Below, piece after piece: positions 6,492-13,710 of a stretch of 20,020 nucleotides of DNA. The position numbers and the translations under genes were made by a program. The stretch covers positions 1 through 20,020 of the IMG/VR virus record IMGVR_UViG_3300010157_002225. One strand, 5' to 3'. The notes under the pieces were generated by a model, which made no database searches, had not been told where the DNA came from, and was given only the letters and a program-made list of their open reading frames with translations. The DNA comes from a virus. Numbering within the stretch: position 1 is the stretch's first letter; every line of letters starts with the position of its first letter.

Positions 6492-6523
6492 AAACTTGTC
6501 TTACTTAATTAAAGGAGAAAAAT

Positions 6524-6964
6524 ATGACAAATCATCAATTAGTTCGATTCGATACCAACTCTCTAAACAGAGCACTTCTAGGATTTGATTCCTTGTTTAA
6601 CGATTTTGAAGGTCGTTTTGCAAATCAACTCAAAGACAACTATCCCCCTTACAACATCGTTAAACATAATGACGACTCTTACGAGTTGGAAATTGCTGTA
6701 ACAGGATTTGCCAAGGATGAGGTTACAGTTGAAATTGATCAAAATCAACTTATCGTTAAAGGGGTACGAAACAAGGACGATGATGTGACAGCTGAATTCC
6801 TGCACCGTGGTCTTGCATTCCGAGACTTCACACGTAGCTGGACTCTTGCTGAACACATGGAAGTAGGTGAAGGGTGTATTAAGAATGGCGTGCTTACCAT
6901 TGAGTTGAAGCGTGTTGTTCCTGATGCATTGAAACCACGAGTCCTTAAAATCAAGGGCGAATAA
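6524..6964 (+). CDS. hsp20: Small heat-shock protein, Hsp20/IbpA type
   Basis: 146 residues with the Hsp20 layout: a short N-terminal arm (NRALLGFDSLF) and an alpha-crystallin domain from about 41 to 133. That domain includes YNIVKHNDDSYELEIAVTGF, ELTVEIDQNQLIV-like strands and the A-x-x-x-NGVLTIEL box (NGVLTIELKR at 121-130). A C-terminal V-L-K-I motif at 140-143 is the kind that docks between dimers. It would act as an ATP-independent holdase for unfolding proteins in the cytoplasm. Hsp20 genes are frequent in T4-like phages of aquatic bacteria. AAAGGAG precedes the ATG, and a UUCG hairpin follows the stop. Nothing odd in length. Confidence 0.95.
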   Translation: MTNHQLVRFDTNSLNRALLGFDSLFNDFEGRFANQLKDNYPPYNIVKHNDDSYELEIAVTGFAKDEVTVEIDQNQLIVKGVRNKDDDVTAEFLHRGLAFRDFTRSWTLAEHMEVGEGCIKNGVLTIELKRVVPDALKPRVLKIKGE

Positions 6965-6969
6965 AACCC

Positions 6970-6987
6970 TGGGGGCTTCGGCCCCCA
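6970..6987 (+). terminator. GC-rich UUCG hairpin after hsp20
   Basis: GGGGGC-TTCG-GCCCCC, extended by a T-A pair, nine bases after the hsp20 stop. The downstream U-run is poor (AATTTG), so it may act mainly as a 3'-end stabiliser or a weak terminator. On the reverse strand it is followed by GGGTTTTATT. Confidence 0.6.
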
Positions 6988-7005
6988 ATTTGAACAAATA
7001 GTAAT

Positions 7006-7317
7006 ATGACCACTGATACAGATATCATCGTAGATAAAAAGATTAAAACAAAAGATCGAGTTAAAGAACCTAGCAAATACAAAGTTATTATCTGTAATGA
7101 TGATACTACTTCTGTTGAATTTGTAATAGCTATGTTAATGACTATTTTTAAACATTCACAAACCTCTGCACTTAAATTAACACTAGATGTACATAACAGT
7201 GGTAAAGCAGTAGCAGGTATATATAGCTTTGAAGTCGCTGAACAAAAAGCAGCAGATGGAGTCACAATGGCTCGACTCAATGGATATCAATTGATAATTA
7301 AAGTAGAACCAGAATAA
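7006..7317 (+). CDS. clpS: ClpS, adaptor of the ClpAP protease
   Basis: 103 residues matching ClpS over nearly its whole length. A flexible N-terminal tail is followed by YKVIICNDDTTSVEFVIAML (N31-D32-D33, E38), then LTLDVHNSGKAVAGIYSFEVAE with H63, and an end in VEPE. The NDD and His residues correspond to the pocket that binds N-terminal Phe/Leu/Tyr/Trp of N-degron substrates. The N-terminal tail normally inserts into ClpA. In an infected cell it could redirect host ClpAP. No Shine-Dalgarno is visible. A degenerate AACAAATA lies five bases before the ATG, echoing the leaderless late pattern. The family call is very firm; the role in infection is inferred. Confidence 0.95.
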   Translation: MTTDTDIIVDKKIKTKDRVKEPSKYKVIICNDDTTSVEFVIAMLMTIFKHSQTSALKLTLDVHNSGKAVAGIYSFEVAEQKAADGVTMARLNGYQLIIKVEPE

Positions 7318-7324
7318 GGATACT

Positions 7325-7861
7325 ATGAGTTTAAAAGAACTAACCGCTGAAAAACATCAACTGGCGGAGTCTACTCAATTTATGAAGGCAGTGTTTGCAA
7401 AAACCCTGCCTTTTGATTTGTGGGTAGATTTCACATTCCAAAAACAACTTTGGTATAAAGAAATTGAACATGCTGCTCGTAAAGCAGGTTTGTTAAATGG
7501 GCTACCTGGTATTGCTAGGGCACATTTGATCATGGATGATTATCAAAATATGCAAAAACCATTGGGCAGTTTTAATACCTATAAAGAAGAAACTAAGGAT
7601 TATGCCATGTATATTAGATCACTAGATGATCCAAAACGTATTATGGCACATTTGTATACTTGGCATATGGGTGATCTATTTGGTGGACAAATGATTAAGA
7701 AAATTGTAGATGCTCCTCATACCCATTTAGATTTTGAAAATCCACATGATTTAAAGATAGCTATTCGTACTATGTTATCAGACGATATGGGACAAGAAGC
7801 TAATGTAGCATTTGATTGGGCAATTAAAATAATGTATTCATATGACAGCAGTTTGGGATAG
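7325..7861 (+). CDS. ho1: Heme oxygenase
   Basis: 178 residues with heme-oxygenase hallmarks: the N-terminal ELTAEKHQLAESTQFM with the proximal heme ligand H11, and the distal helix HLYTWHMGDLFGGQMI (109-124) with the GDLxGGQ motif. It would open heme to biliverdin IX-alpha, CO and iron, using reduced ferredoxin or a similar donor. It is slightly shorter than bacterial HO1 (about 200-240) because of a short C-terminus. AAGGA lies before the ATG, 7 nt after clpS. Its end overlaps the bilin reductase by 20 bases, so the two are translated together; biliverdin would pass directly to the next enzyme. Confidence 0.93.
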   Translation: MSLKELTAEKHQLAESTQFMKAVFAKTLPFDLWVDFTFQKQLWYKEIEHAARKAGLLNGLPGIARAHLIMDDYQNMQKPLGSFNTYKEETKDYAMYIRSLDDPKRIMAHLYTWHMGDLFGGQMIKKIVDAPHTHLDFENPHDLKIAIRTMLSDDMGQEANVAFDWAIKIMYSYDSSLG

Positions 7862-8507
7862 AATTGAACAATTAGCCAAGCATATTGAAAGTAAGTTTGC
7901 TGTAACAGGCGAACCTATACGTGGAAATACTCACGAATATAATTGGTATAATGCGTTATACGATAGTCCTAGATACCGTAGAGCACATATAGAGATTGTG
8001 GATAATCGAGAAAGCCATAAACTTTACATACTACATTGTACTATCTTTCCACACTTTAACGACCCTAGTCCCATTTGGGGATTTGATGCAGTGTGTGGAC
8101 CTAGCAAGATCACCGGTGCATTCCATGATTTTAGCATGCCTGGATATGCCGAACACCCTATGAGTCAATGGTGGGAGAAAACTAGTGCAGAATATAAATG
8201 GCATAAGCCACGTACATTGCCAGACTGGGCACAGGCAATCTTTAGCAAAAACATGGTAGCGGCAGGCAATGTCAATACTGAAGAAGAACTTGAAGCACTA
8301 TGCACCCTTGCTGAACGTGCGTTAGACTGCTATCTGTTCAGTGTAGGTACCACGCAGCAAGATGTAGCAGATTATCACCAGTTACAAAATCGTTATTGTT
8401 ACTATCAAAAACAAAATCCCCACGTGATACGCAGTATGGTTAGTATGGGTGTACCTGAAGATGTAATGAAAAAGTTTGTTAACGAAGTTTTGTTTCCCGA
8501 AGTATAA
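7842..8507 (+). CDS. pcyX: Ferredoxin-dependent bilin reductase, PcyX-like
   Basis: 221 residues of the HY2/PcyA/PebS family. Seen: an N-terminal RRAHIEIVDNRESHKLYILHCTIFP strand set, then PSPIWGFDAVCGPSKITGAFHDFS. In that stretch D96 occupies the place of the catalytic Asp conserved in PcyA and PebS. A helical C-terminal half includes CYYQKQNPHVIRSM. Such enzymes reduce biliverdin with electrons from ferredoxin. PcyX enzymes, known from uncultured marine phages beside a heme oxygenase, make phycoerythrobilin; the order and size here match that arrangement better than cyanophage PebS. There is no Shine-Dalgarno, so translation probably depends on coupling. The exact product (PEB, PCB or 15,16-dihydrobiliverdin) cannot be read from the sequence. 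Confidence 0.85.
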   Translation: MTAVWDRIEQLAKHIESKFAVTGEPIRGNTHEYNWYNALYDSPRYRRAHIEIVDNRESHKLYILHCTIFPHFNDPSPIWGFDAVCGPSKITGAFHDFSMPGYAEHPMSQWWEKTSAEYKWHKPRTLPDWAQAIFSKNMVAAGNVNTEEELEALCTLAERALDCYLFSVGTTQQDVADYHQLQNRYCYYQKQNPHVIRSMVSMGVPEDVMKKFVNEVLFPEV

Positions 8508-8510
8508 ATA
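8503..8510 (+). promoter_or_regulatory. T4-late-type promoter TATAAATA
   Basis: A perfect TATAAATA overlapping the pcyX stop. Six bases separate it from the ATG at 8517, so +1 is predicted at 8516 with essentially no leader. No Shine-Dalgarno is present. Confidence 0.65.
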
Positions 8511-8516
8511 CTTGTT

Positions 8517-10076
8517 ATGAGAGCAAACGAATTTATTACAGAAGCTGCACTGGCACTTAAGACGTTTTATGACAAAACTCGCCTGCAAAATTTAGTTAAC
8601 CGTCTTAAAAAACCCGGTGAAAAATTTCTAACCGTTAACGGAGATTATGTACTGGTTAAAGCAACACCGGAAGAAATTACATATCTTATTAATTTGTTAA
8701 ACACTAACTATGATGCCAACAACACAGTTATTAGTAATTCTAGGATGCTTAATAAAATTGGTGGAGTTCCGTTATCTCAACTAATGAAAACCTCAGACTT
8801 TGGAGGCAGAGCTGGTGTTGGATCAGCAGGAGAAACAGTAGGCAGAGCAAATATTGGTCCTACTGTAGAAGCTCTTAAATCTATGGCTATTTTTGCCAAG
8901 CTGATCACTCGTGGTAAGCCTGCAATCGGAGTAGAGGATGTTCTAAAAGTTGCCTCCATAATGAAAGAACGTGCCCGGACGGTTAAAGAAAAAGGCAAGA
9001 AAGTTTCTACTACATCTAGTGCGTATAATAGACTTGTTTATGATACATCAAGACAGGTACAAGATACCATATCTCTTGATATTCAACTAAGCTCGCCACC
9101 ATTCCAACGTGCAGTTGACGTCAGTACAGACGATAAACAAGCATGGGGAACATTACAAGGTATCATTAACTATGTTAATACTGAAAGTGATATTGCAAAA
9201 TATGATAGGTTCTTTTCTTCTAATAATAAGCGAGATCCTGTAAATATTGGAGTTGTAGGAATTACCGGAGCAAAGGCTGATATTTCAACTACTTACACAC
9301 AACCCGATGGAAAGCAGCGCCCATTGAGTCATCTAAGTATGAGTATAAAAGCTGGTAGTTCTATGTACGACCAAGCTAGTGGTATGAACACAGAAGGCAT
9401 GGAAAAATTCTACGAAATTCTTGGGCTTAATCCTCTAGATGCTGCCGATGCAATGCACAACACAGGATTTGAAAGTAAAGTAGATCGTGTAGAAGACACT
9501 CCTGCACAAGCTAAAGCCCGTGTAGCAGCAGCCAGACAAATTTATGAAATAGCTGGTATGCAGCTAAAACAGAGAATTAGCGCATTGAACGACCGAGGCG
9601 AAGCTGAGTATGTACACGAGTTCTTGGGCAAATTAAAAAGTTCTATTCAAGGAGATGATAAACTAGTGTATGTAAACTTTGACACAAAAGGTACATATAA
9701 TAAATTGAATCCACAATTAATTACTACACTTGCACAGAATATCAATTTAGATGTTGAGGTAGATATGGATTCAAAGTCAACGCCCTACATTTATATTATT
9801 GACAAAAATAGCGGCAAACCTATTATGCACGTTAGGCTAGCCATACTCAAATCTGGCAGAATGACGCATACATTTGAGTTGGATTATTTGTTAGATTTAA
9901 TTAAAAATGCTAAAGCACCAACCGTGGCTGCTACTCCTCCTACTCCATCACCTGTACAACAACCTACTTCAGCACCTGTACAGCAACCCTCTCCAGTTCC
10001 TGCCAGCTTACAAAATCAAAATAAAACAATAGGTGCCAAAATACCTATGGGTCAAGAACCACCTGAAGAAGTTTAA
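8517..10076 (+). CDS. MRANEF-type phage protein with possible PD-(D/E)XK-like core
   Basis: 519 residues. The N-terminus MRANEFITEA is a type found on many proteins of large aquatic phages. A segment SDFGGRAGVGSAGETVGRANIGPTVEALK (about 93-121) resembles the FGG...E...GP--E region of phage nuclease-like proteins. Around 249-278, ITGAKADISTTY then LSMSIKAGS gives D255 ... S276-I-K278, which fits a D...(D/E/S)xK nuclease core. This is suggestive, not proof. The last 60 residues are a Pro/Gln/Thr linker-like tail with two near-copies of APVQQP. It has its own late promoter, so it is probably expressed late and may be packaged. Function uncertain. Confidence 0.75.
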   Translation: MRANEFITEAALALKTFYDKTRLQNLVNRLKKPGEKFLTVNGDYVLVKATPEEITYLINLLNTNYDANNTVISNSRMLNKIGGVPLSQLMKTSDFGGRAGVGSAGETVGRANIGPTVEALKSMAIFAKLITRGKPAIGVEDVLKVASIMKERARTVKEKGKKVSTTSSAYNRLVYDTSRQVQDTISLDIQLSSPPFQRAVDVSTDDKQAWGTLQGIINYVNTESDIAKYDRFFSSNNKRDPVNIGVVGITGAKADISTTYTQPDGKQRPLSHLSMSIKAGSSMYDQASGMNTEGMEKFYEILGLNPLDAADAMHNTGFESKVDRVEDTPAQAKARVAAARQIYEIAGMQLKQRISALNDRGEAEYVHEFLGKLKSSIQGDDKLVYVNFDTKGTYNKLNPQLITTLAQNINLDVEVDMDSKSTPYIYIIDKNSGKPIMHVRLAILKSGRMTHTFELDYLLDLIKNAKAPTVAATPPTPSPVQQPTSAPVQQPSPVPASLQNQNKTIGAKIPMGQEPPEEV

Positions 10077-10399
10077 TGAAAAAACTCATTGTACTTATAG
10101 TAGTAGCATCAATGATAGCATCGTACATATCTAATGCTTTGGCACAATCTTCTGCTGTTAAGATTAATAAAACAGTGGTGTGTGATGATACTAAAACTTT
10201 ATTAGATACACTACTAAATGAATATAATGAGTCTCCAGTATGGGCCGGCACTGATGAAAAAAGTAAGTACGGTCTGCTAATAAATCAAGAAACTGGTACT
10301 TGGACTATGATACAATTTGATAAAAATACAACTTGTATACTAGGAGTCGGCGAGAACTCTCGTGCAATAAGTTTTGGTAAACCAAAAACTACCTTATAA
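10076..10399 (+). CDS. Secreted hypothetical protein with signal peptide
   Basis: 107 residues. Residues 1-24 are a textbook signal peptide: KK, a hydrophobic core IVLIVVASMIASYI, and a cleavage site after ALA. The mature part is about 83 residues with two cysteines (VVCDD and TTCIL) that may form a disulfide in the periplasm. The start ATG shares one base with the stop of the previous gene. No family is recognised. Periplasmic placement would fit lysis, superinfection exclusion or envelope modification, none of which is shown by the sequence. Confidence 0.75.
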   Translation: MKKLIVLIVVASMIASYISNALAQSSAVKINKTVVCDDTKTLLDTLLNEYNESPVWAGTDEKSKYGLLINQETGTWTMIQFDKNTTCILGVGENSRAISFGKPKTTL

Positions 10400-10425
10400 C
10401 CCAACTTAACTTCTGCTCCTGGAGC

Positions 10426-10433
10426 AGTAAATA
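10426..10433 (+). promoter_or_regulatory. Possible late-type promoter AGTAAATA
   Basis: AGTAAATA followed by exactly five bases and the ATG at 10439, placing +1 on the start codon. Six of eight bases fit TATAAATA. It directly follows a dyad CTGCTCC-T-GGAGCAG (10413-10427), which could mark the end of the previous message or a protein-binding site. Confidence 0.4.
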
Positions 10434-10438
10434 ATTGC

Positions 10439-10807
10439 ATGAAATACTTACTTGCAATTATTTTAATGTTATGTTCTCTAACTGCTCGCGCAGAATTGTT
10501 TGAAAATTGGACCGACAAAGAAAAAATTCTCTACGGTACTGCATCATTGGCAATGGTCGCTGATTTCAAATCAACATCATCGGTATTATATCCCGATCAA
10601 GGATACAAAGAATTAAACCCATTTCTTGGAGAACATCCTGGACAGGATAGGTTAGCTGCTTGGTTTGTAGGGTGGATGATTGGACACTACGTTATAGCAA
10701 ATAGTCTAAATCACGAACAACGAACTAGATATCTTTTAACAGTTACTATTGTTGAAACTGCTGCCGCTGCACATAATGTATCCATTGGCGCCACTATTAA
10801 ATTTTAA
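10439..10807 (+). CDS. Exported or membrane hypothetical protein
   Basis: 122 residues. Signal peptide about 1-18 ([17 protein letters not shown], cleavage before EL). The mature part has the pattern [31 protein letters not shown], then a hydrophobic stretch [18 protein letters not shown] and a second one [22 protein letters not shown]-x-x-S/T...E-x-NPxLG followed by two membrane-like helices is a layout I have seen in small uncharacterised bacterial and phage membrane proteins. No lysis signature such as a spanin lipobox is present. No Shine-Dalgarno at usual distance. Confidence 0.75.
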   Translation: MKYLLAIILMLCSLTARAELFENWTDKEKILYGTASLAMVADFKSTSSVLYPDQGYKELNPFLGEHPGQDRLAAWFVGWMIGHYVIANSLNHEQRTRYLLTVTIVETAAAAHNVSIGATIKF

Positions 10808-10819
10808 ATTTACAAACGG

Positions 10820-10827
10820 TATAAATA
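10820..10827 (+). promoter_or_regulatory. T4-late-type promoter TATAAATA
   Basis: A perfect TATAAATA 20 bases before the ATG at 10848. Predicted +1 near 10833; the short leader consists of little more than AAGGAGG, the strongest Shine-Dalgarno in the window. Confidence 0.75.
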
Positions 10828-10847
10828 GTTTTCAAGGAGGGCAACAT

Positions 10848-11006
10848 ATGAAACAATCTAAATTAGTTAGAAAAGTTTATCAGGCCTGCATCGACCACAA
10901 TACCGAGAAACAGCTAGAACTTCGCAAAGAAGAATTCCGCAAGATCTTGAAACATAAAGCTAAAGGTAAACCATTTACAACCAAATGGACTTTGGTACAG
11001 ATCTAA
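10848..11006 (+). CDS. 52-residue basic hypothetical protein
   Basis: Starts at the ATG at 10848 ([12 protein letters not shown]). The upstream open frame crosses the promoter and is not part of the gene. AAGGAGG lies eight bases before it. The product is very basic, with a long Lys/Arg/Glu helix ([21 protein letters not shown]) and no membrane segment. The strong promoter and ribosome site imply abundant late expression. It might bind nucleic acid or be a minor virion part; neither is shown. No family recognised. Confidence 0.75.
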   Translation: MKQSKLVRKVYQACIDHNTEKQLELRKEEFRKILKHKAKGKPFTTKWTLVQI

Positions 11007-11032
11007 CACACAGTAGGGATACTTTGGGTTTG

Positions 11033-11040
11033 GATAAATA
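11033..11040 (+). promoter_or_regulatory. Late-type promoter GATAAATA
   Basis: GATAAATA, one base from TATAAATA, 39 bases before the fibre-like gene. The leader is AT-only, ending AAAAAAGGAAA before CTCACATG. Confidence 0.6.
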
Positions 11041-11079
11041 ATTATATACAAATTAATTATTTAAAAAAGGAAATCTCAC

Positions 11080-12462
11080 ATGGGCGTTCAAAATCCCAAT
11101 AGCACTGATTACACCCATCCAGCTGAGCCGAATCTATTAAAGATTCAAAATGTAATGCAATATAACAGCACTGGCCAACCAGTGCTGCGTACTCACGTTG
11201 ATGGTATTACTCTAGAAGGTAATGTTATTGTTGATACTGTAAGTTTAAGTAGTTCAACACTGGCCGCACTGGAAAGCATTAGTGTTCGTCAAGAAGGTAC
11301 TTGGACAGTCAGCATAGGAACCAACGGACAAGTTGTAGTCAGCAACTTTACATCAACTGTAAACATAGCAAGTCTACCTGCCATCACCGGAACAGTATCA
11401 ATAAACAGTTTACCTGCCATTACTGGCACAGTGGTAGTAAGCAATTTTACCTCAACTGTTCGTGTAGATAACTTTCCAACATCGGTAACTGTAACTAATT
11501 TTACTTCTACCGTATTTGTCAGCAACACACTAACAATTAGCAATACAAGTTTTGCCGTAACTAATTTCCCCACAACCTCCACTGTATACCAAGGCACAAC
11601 GCCTTGGACTGTAACTGGTACAGTAAACATCGGTACCTTGCCAGAAGTAGAGATTAAAAACGATACTGGCAATCCAATACCTATCAGTGCTACTACTGCA
11701 TCCAATAGTGCGTTAAATCCTATCTACATTAGTGGCAATGTATCGACTATTGGTGGTAGTGCCCAAGGCAAATTATGGACCATGCAGATAGCACAGGGGT
11801 TGATTGCCGGACATACTGTAGAACAAGTCACAGGATACAATCCCTCTACATCAGCAGGTGATGCTGTATGGTCAGGTGGAACAGCATATCCGTGGAGCAG
11901 TTTTACCACAGCACAAACTCTGTATCTAAAAAGTTCTACCAACAATGCAACTGACAGAAGTATGCCATTTCTTATTGACGGATTGGATTCTAGCTATAAT
12001 AATCAAACCGAAGTGGTGACACTAAATGCTTCAGACTCAAGAACAGCAGTCGCATCAACCAAACAATTTTTGCGTATTCATAACATATCATGTAATAACA
12101 CAGAAACTAACGTAGGCGACATTATTGCCACTGTTACATCAGGCACGGGAACAGTGGTTTCTAAAATATCAGCAGGTAGAGGCAGCGCTCGAGCAGGTAT
12201 TTATACTATACCCGCAGGTTATACAGGATATTTGTTCAAAGGTGATGCCAGCTCAACCGCAGCAACTGTGGTAAACTTTATGGCTCGTTACTTTGGTAAA
12301 GCATTTATGGTTGTTCACGTGGCCATTGTGGACAACAGCACTTACATCTACGACTTCCCATTCCCAATGCCGTTACCAGAAAAGACCGACATGTACTGTA
12401 CCATAGAAGCAGGTTCTGGAAAAACAGCGGTGAATTACGAGATACTGCTAGTGGCTAACTAA
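11080..12462 (+). CDS. Beta-repeat virion protein, probably tail fibre or appendage
   Basis: 460 residues, Thr/Ser/Val/Asn rich and almost cysteine-free. Residues about 85-190 are short beta repeats: NFTSTV (four times if the last, at 140-145, is counted), SLPAITGTV twice in a row, and V-x-NFP steps. This is the pattern of phage fibre or baseplate-decorating shafts. The C-terminal part (about 315-460) is a globular domain with FLRIHNISCNN, AGIYTIPAGYTGYLFKGDAS and a Pro-rich DFPFPMPLPEK loop. The repeats are also visible in the DNA. It has a late promoter. It is likely a structural protein that could contact the host surface; the exact part of the virion cannot be told. Confidence 0.75.
   Translation: MGVQNPNSTDYTHPAEPNLLKIQNVMQYNSTGQPVLRTHVDGITLEGNVIVDTVSLSSSTLAALESISVRQEGTWTVSIGTNGQVVVSNFTSTVNIASLPAITGTVSINSLPAITGTVVVSNFTSTVRVDNFPTSVTVTNFTSTVFVSNTLTISNTSFAVTNFPTTSTVYQGTTPWTVTGTVNIGTLPEVEIKNDTGNPIPISATTASNSALNPIYISGNVSTIGGSAQGKLWTMQIAQGLIAGHTVEQVTGYNPSTSAGDAVWSGGTAYPWSSFTTAQTLYLKSSTNNATDRSMPFLIDGLDSSYNNQTEVVTLNASDSRTAVASTKQFLRIHNISCNNTETNVGDIIATVTSGTGTVVSKISAGRGSARAGIYTIPAGYTGYLFKGDASSTAATVVNFMARYFGKAFMVVHVAIVDNSTYIYDFPFPMPLPEKTDMYCTIEAGSGKTAVNYEILLVAN
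11340..11580 (+). repeat. Short coding repeats in the fibre-like gene
   Basis: Two adjacent copies of a CTACCTGCCAT-like unit, near 11375 and 11410, encode LPAITGTV. Related units encoding NFTSTV recur near 11345, 11445 and 11500. Codons differ between copies, so the repeats are kept at protein level. Confidence 0.7.
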
Positions 12463-12506
12463 CCATACTGTGTAATACAACTGTAACATTATACATATAA
12501 TACTGC

Positions 12507-12514
12507 GATAAATA
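12507..12514 (+). promoter_or_regulatory. Late-type promoter GATAAATA, leaderless arrangement
   Basis: GATAAATA ends at 12514, and exactly five bases later is the ATG at 12520, so +1 is predicted on that A. The in-frame ATG at 12514 overlaps the box itself and would be untranscribed, which decides the start of the LpxH-like gene. Confidence 0.6.
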
Positions 12515-12519
12515 TGGCT

Positions 12520-13392
12520 ATGACAAAAGCTAAAACTTATCGCTCTATCTTTATTTCAGATGTGCATCTTGGTACACGTGATAGTCAAGCAGATAAGTTA
12601 AATAACTTTCTTAAACATAACACTTGCGATACATTGTATCTAGTAGGTGACATCATAGACGCCTGGCGTATACAACAAAACAAGTGGCGCTGGAAACAAA
12701 GCCATACTAATGTTGTTCGCAGAGTATTGGGTCATGCCAAACGCGGTACCAGGGTAATATACATAGCAGGCAATCACGATGAATTCTTGCGTCCCATGAT
12801 CCCATATGGGTTCAGTTTTGGACTGGTTGAGATATGTAATCAGACTGAACATATAGGTGCAGACGGTAAACATTATCTTGTGGTACATGGAGACCTGTTT
12901 GACGGTATAACACGACTAGCACCATGGATAAGTTTCTTAGGAGATCGAGCATATGATGTCATTTTATCGCTTAATAGCAAATTCAATTTGGTACGCCATC
13001 GCTTTGGTTGTGGGTACTTTAGTCTTAGTCAATATCTCAAAACAAGAGTAAAGAAGGCAGTGGACTTTATATTCCACTTTGAGAAGAATCTTGCCGCATA
13101 CTGTAAGAAACGCGGCTTTGACGGAGTAATATGTGGTCATATTCATCATGCTGAGATCAAAGACATAGACGGTATTAAATATATGAACGATGGCGACTGG
13201 GTTGAAAGTTGTACAGCATTAGTTGAACATCATGACGGACGTTGGGAAATAGTTACATGGACCAGGGAGAAGGACAATGTGGATACTGATATTGCTAGCG
13301 GTGAACATGAACAATCCAAACGACATTCCGGGAAAAATAATGATAGAATTTCCTACCCTCCAGGAGTGCGAGCGAGCACAGTCAACAGTTAA
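12520..13392 (+). CDS. LpxH-like metallophosphoesterase (UDP-2,3-diacylglucosamine diphosphatase family)
   Basis: 290 residues from the ATG at 12520. Motifs of the calcineurin fold: D14-x-H16 (SDVHLG), D44 (VGDIIDAW), N85-H86-D87, H123-G124-D125 (VHGDLFD) and H207-x-H209 (CGHIHHAE). The stretch NDGDWVESCTALVEHHDGRWEIV is typical of the COG2908 branch found in Alpha- and Betaproteobacteria, often beside a GT4 glycosyltransferase, as here. LpxH splits UDP-2,3-diacylglucosamine in lipid A synthesis; this branch may act on another nucleotide-linked lipid. The last 40 residues are low-complexity and polar and overlap another reading frame, so the C-terminus may be phage-specific. Confidence 0.88.
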   Translation: MTKAKTYRSIFISDVHLGTRDSQADKLNNFLKHNTCDTLYLVGDIIDAWRIQQNKWRWKQSHTNVVRRVLGHAKRGTRVIYIAGNHDEFLRPMIPYGFSFGLVEICNQTEHIGADGKHYLVVHGDLFDGITRLAPWISFLGDRAYDVILSLNSKFNLVRHRFGCGYFSLSQYLKTRVKKAVDFIFHFEKNLAAYCKKRGFDGVICGHIHHAEIKDIDGIKYMNDGDWVESCTALVEHHDGRWEIVTWTREKDNVDTDIASGEHEQSKRHSGKNNDRISYPPGVRASTVNS

Positions 13393-13447
13393 AAGTTGGC
13401 TCAAATTTGAAAGTTTTAAAGTAACGGGCGAATGCAAAAAACTATAA
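13307..13447 (+). CDS. 46-residue overlapping small protein
   Basis: A complete frame that starts inside the tail of the LpxH-like gene and runs 55 bases beyond it. It reads MNNPNDIPGKIMIEF, then PTLQECERAQSTVKSW and LKFESFKVTGECKKL. The sequence looks protein-like (strand, helix, strand, two cysteines) and resembles small phage proteins with a xxEF-TL-EC-xA pattern. GGTGA before the ATG is only a weak ribosome site. The LpxH-like frame in the shared 86 bases is low-complexity, so this frame may be the one under selection. No function known. Confidence 0.45.
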   Translation: MNNPNDIPGKIMIEFPTLQECERAQSTVKSWLKFESFKVTGECKKL

Positions 13448-13710
13448 GGAATTTTAGATTCTGGGCGCACATATCATTGATGTTATTTGTACCAGGTGCA
13501 ACCGCAACTATGATTGCTCTGAATATAACAAAATCATCTCTACCCTTTCAAAAAATACTAGGAAGAAGAGTGAGAAGATATCTGCAAATAATATACACAT
13601 CTAAAAAAAATATACTTATTGTGTGCGGATTAGAAAATGTATTGCATTGGCTTGTATTAGGATCCATCCCTGTTTTTATTTTTTTGATATCTCCGTTTAG
13701 CGGCTTCTGA
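13432..13710 (+). CDS. Doubtful 92-residue hydrophobic ORF
   Basis: Starts 16 bases inside the previous small gene and runs 54 bases into the 3' end of the convergent endonuclease. It has hydrophobic stretches near 12-32 and 60-88 with basic residues between (GRRVRRYLQ), so a small two-helix membrane protein is possible. There is no good ribosome site and no recognised family. AT-rich DNA easily gives such frames by chance. Listed because it is the only frame with a start codon in 13448-13656. Confidence 0.22.
   Translation: MQKTIRNFRFWAHISLMLFVPGATATMIALNITKSSLPFQKILGRRVRRYLQIIYTSKKNILIVCGLENVLHWLVLGSIPVFIFLISPFSGF

Noticed and set aside
10749-10847. Upstream extension of the 52-residue basic protein
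   Set aside because: The extension overlaps the previous gene and the TATAAATA promoter; AAGGAGG supports the ATG at 10848.
11289-11705. Long reverse-strand open frame (138 codons) within the fibre-like gene
   Set aside because: It mirrors the low-complexity Thr/Val repeats of the forward gene, has no ribosome site and no promoter.
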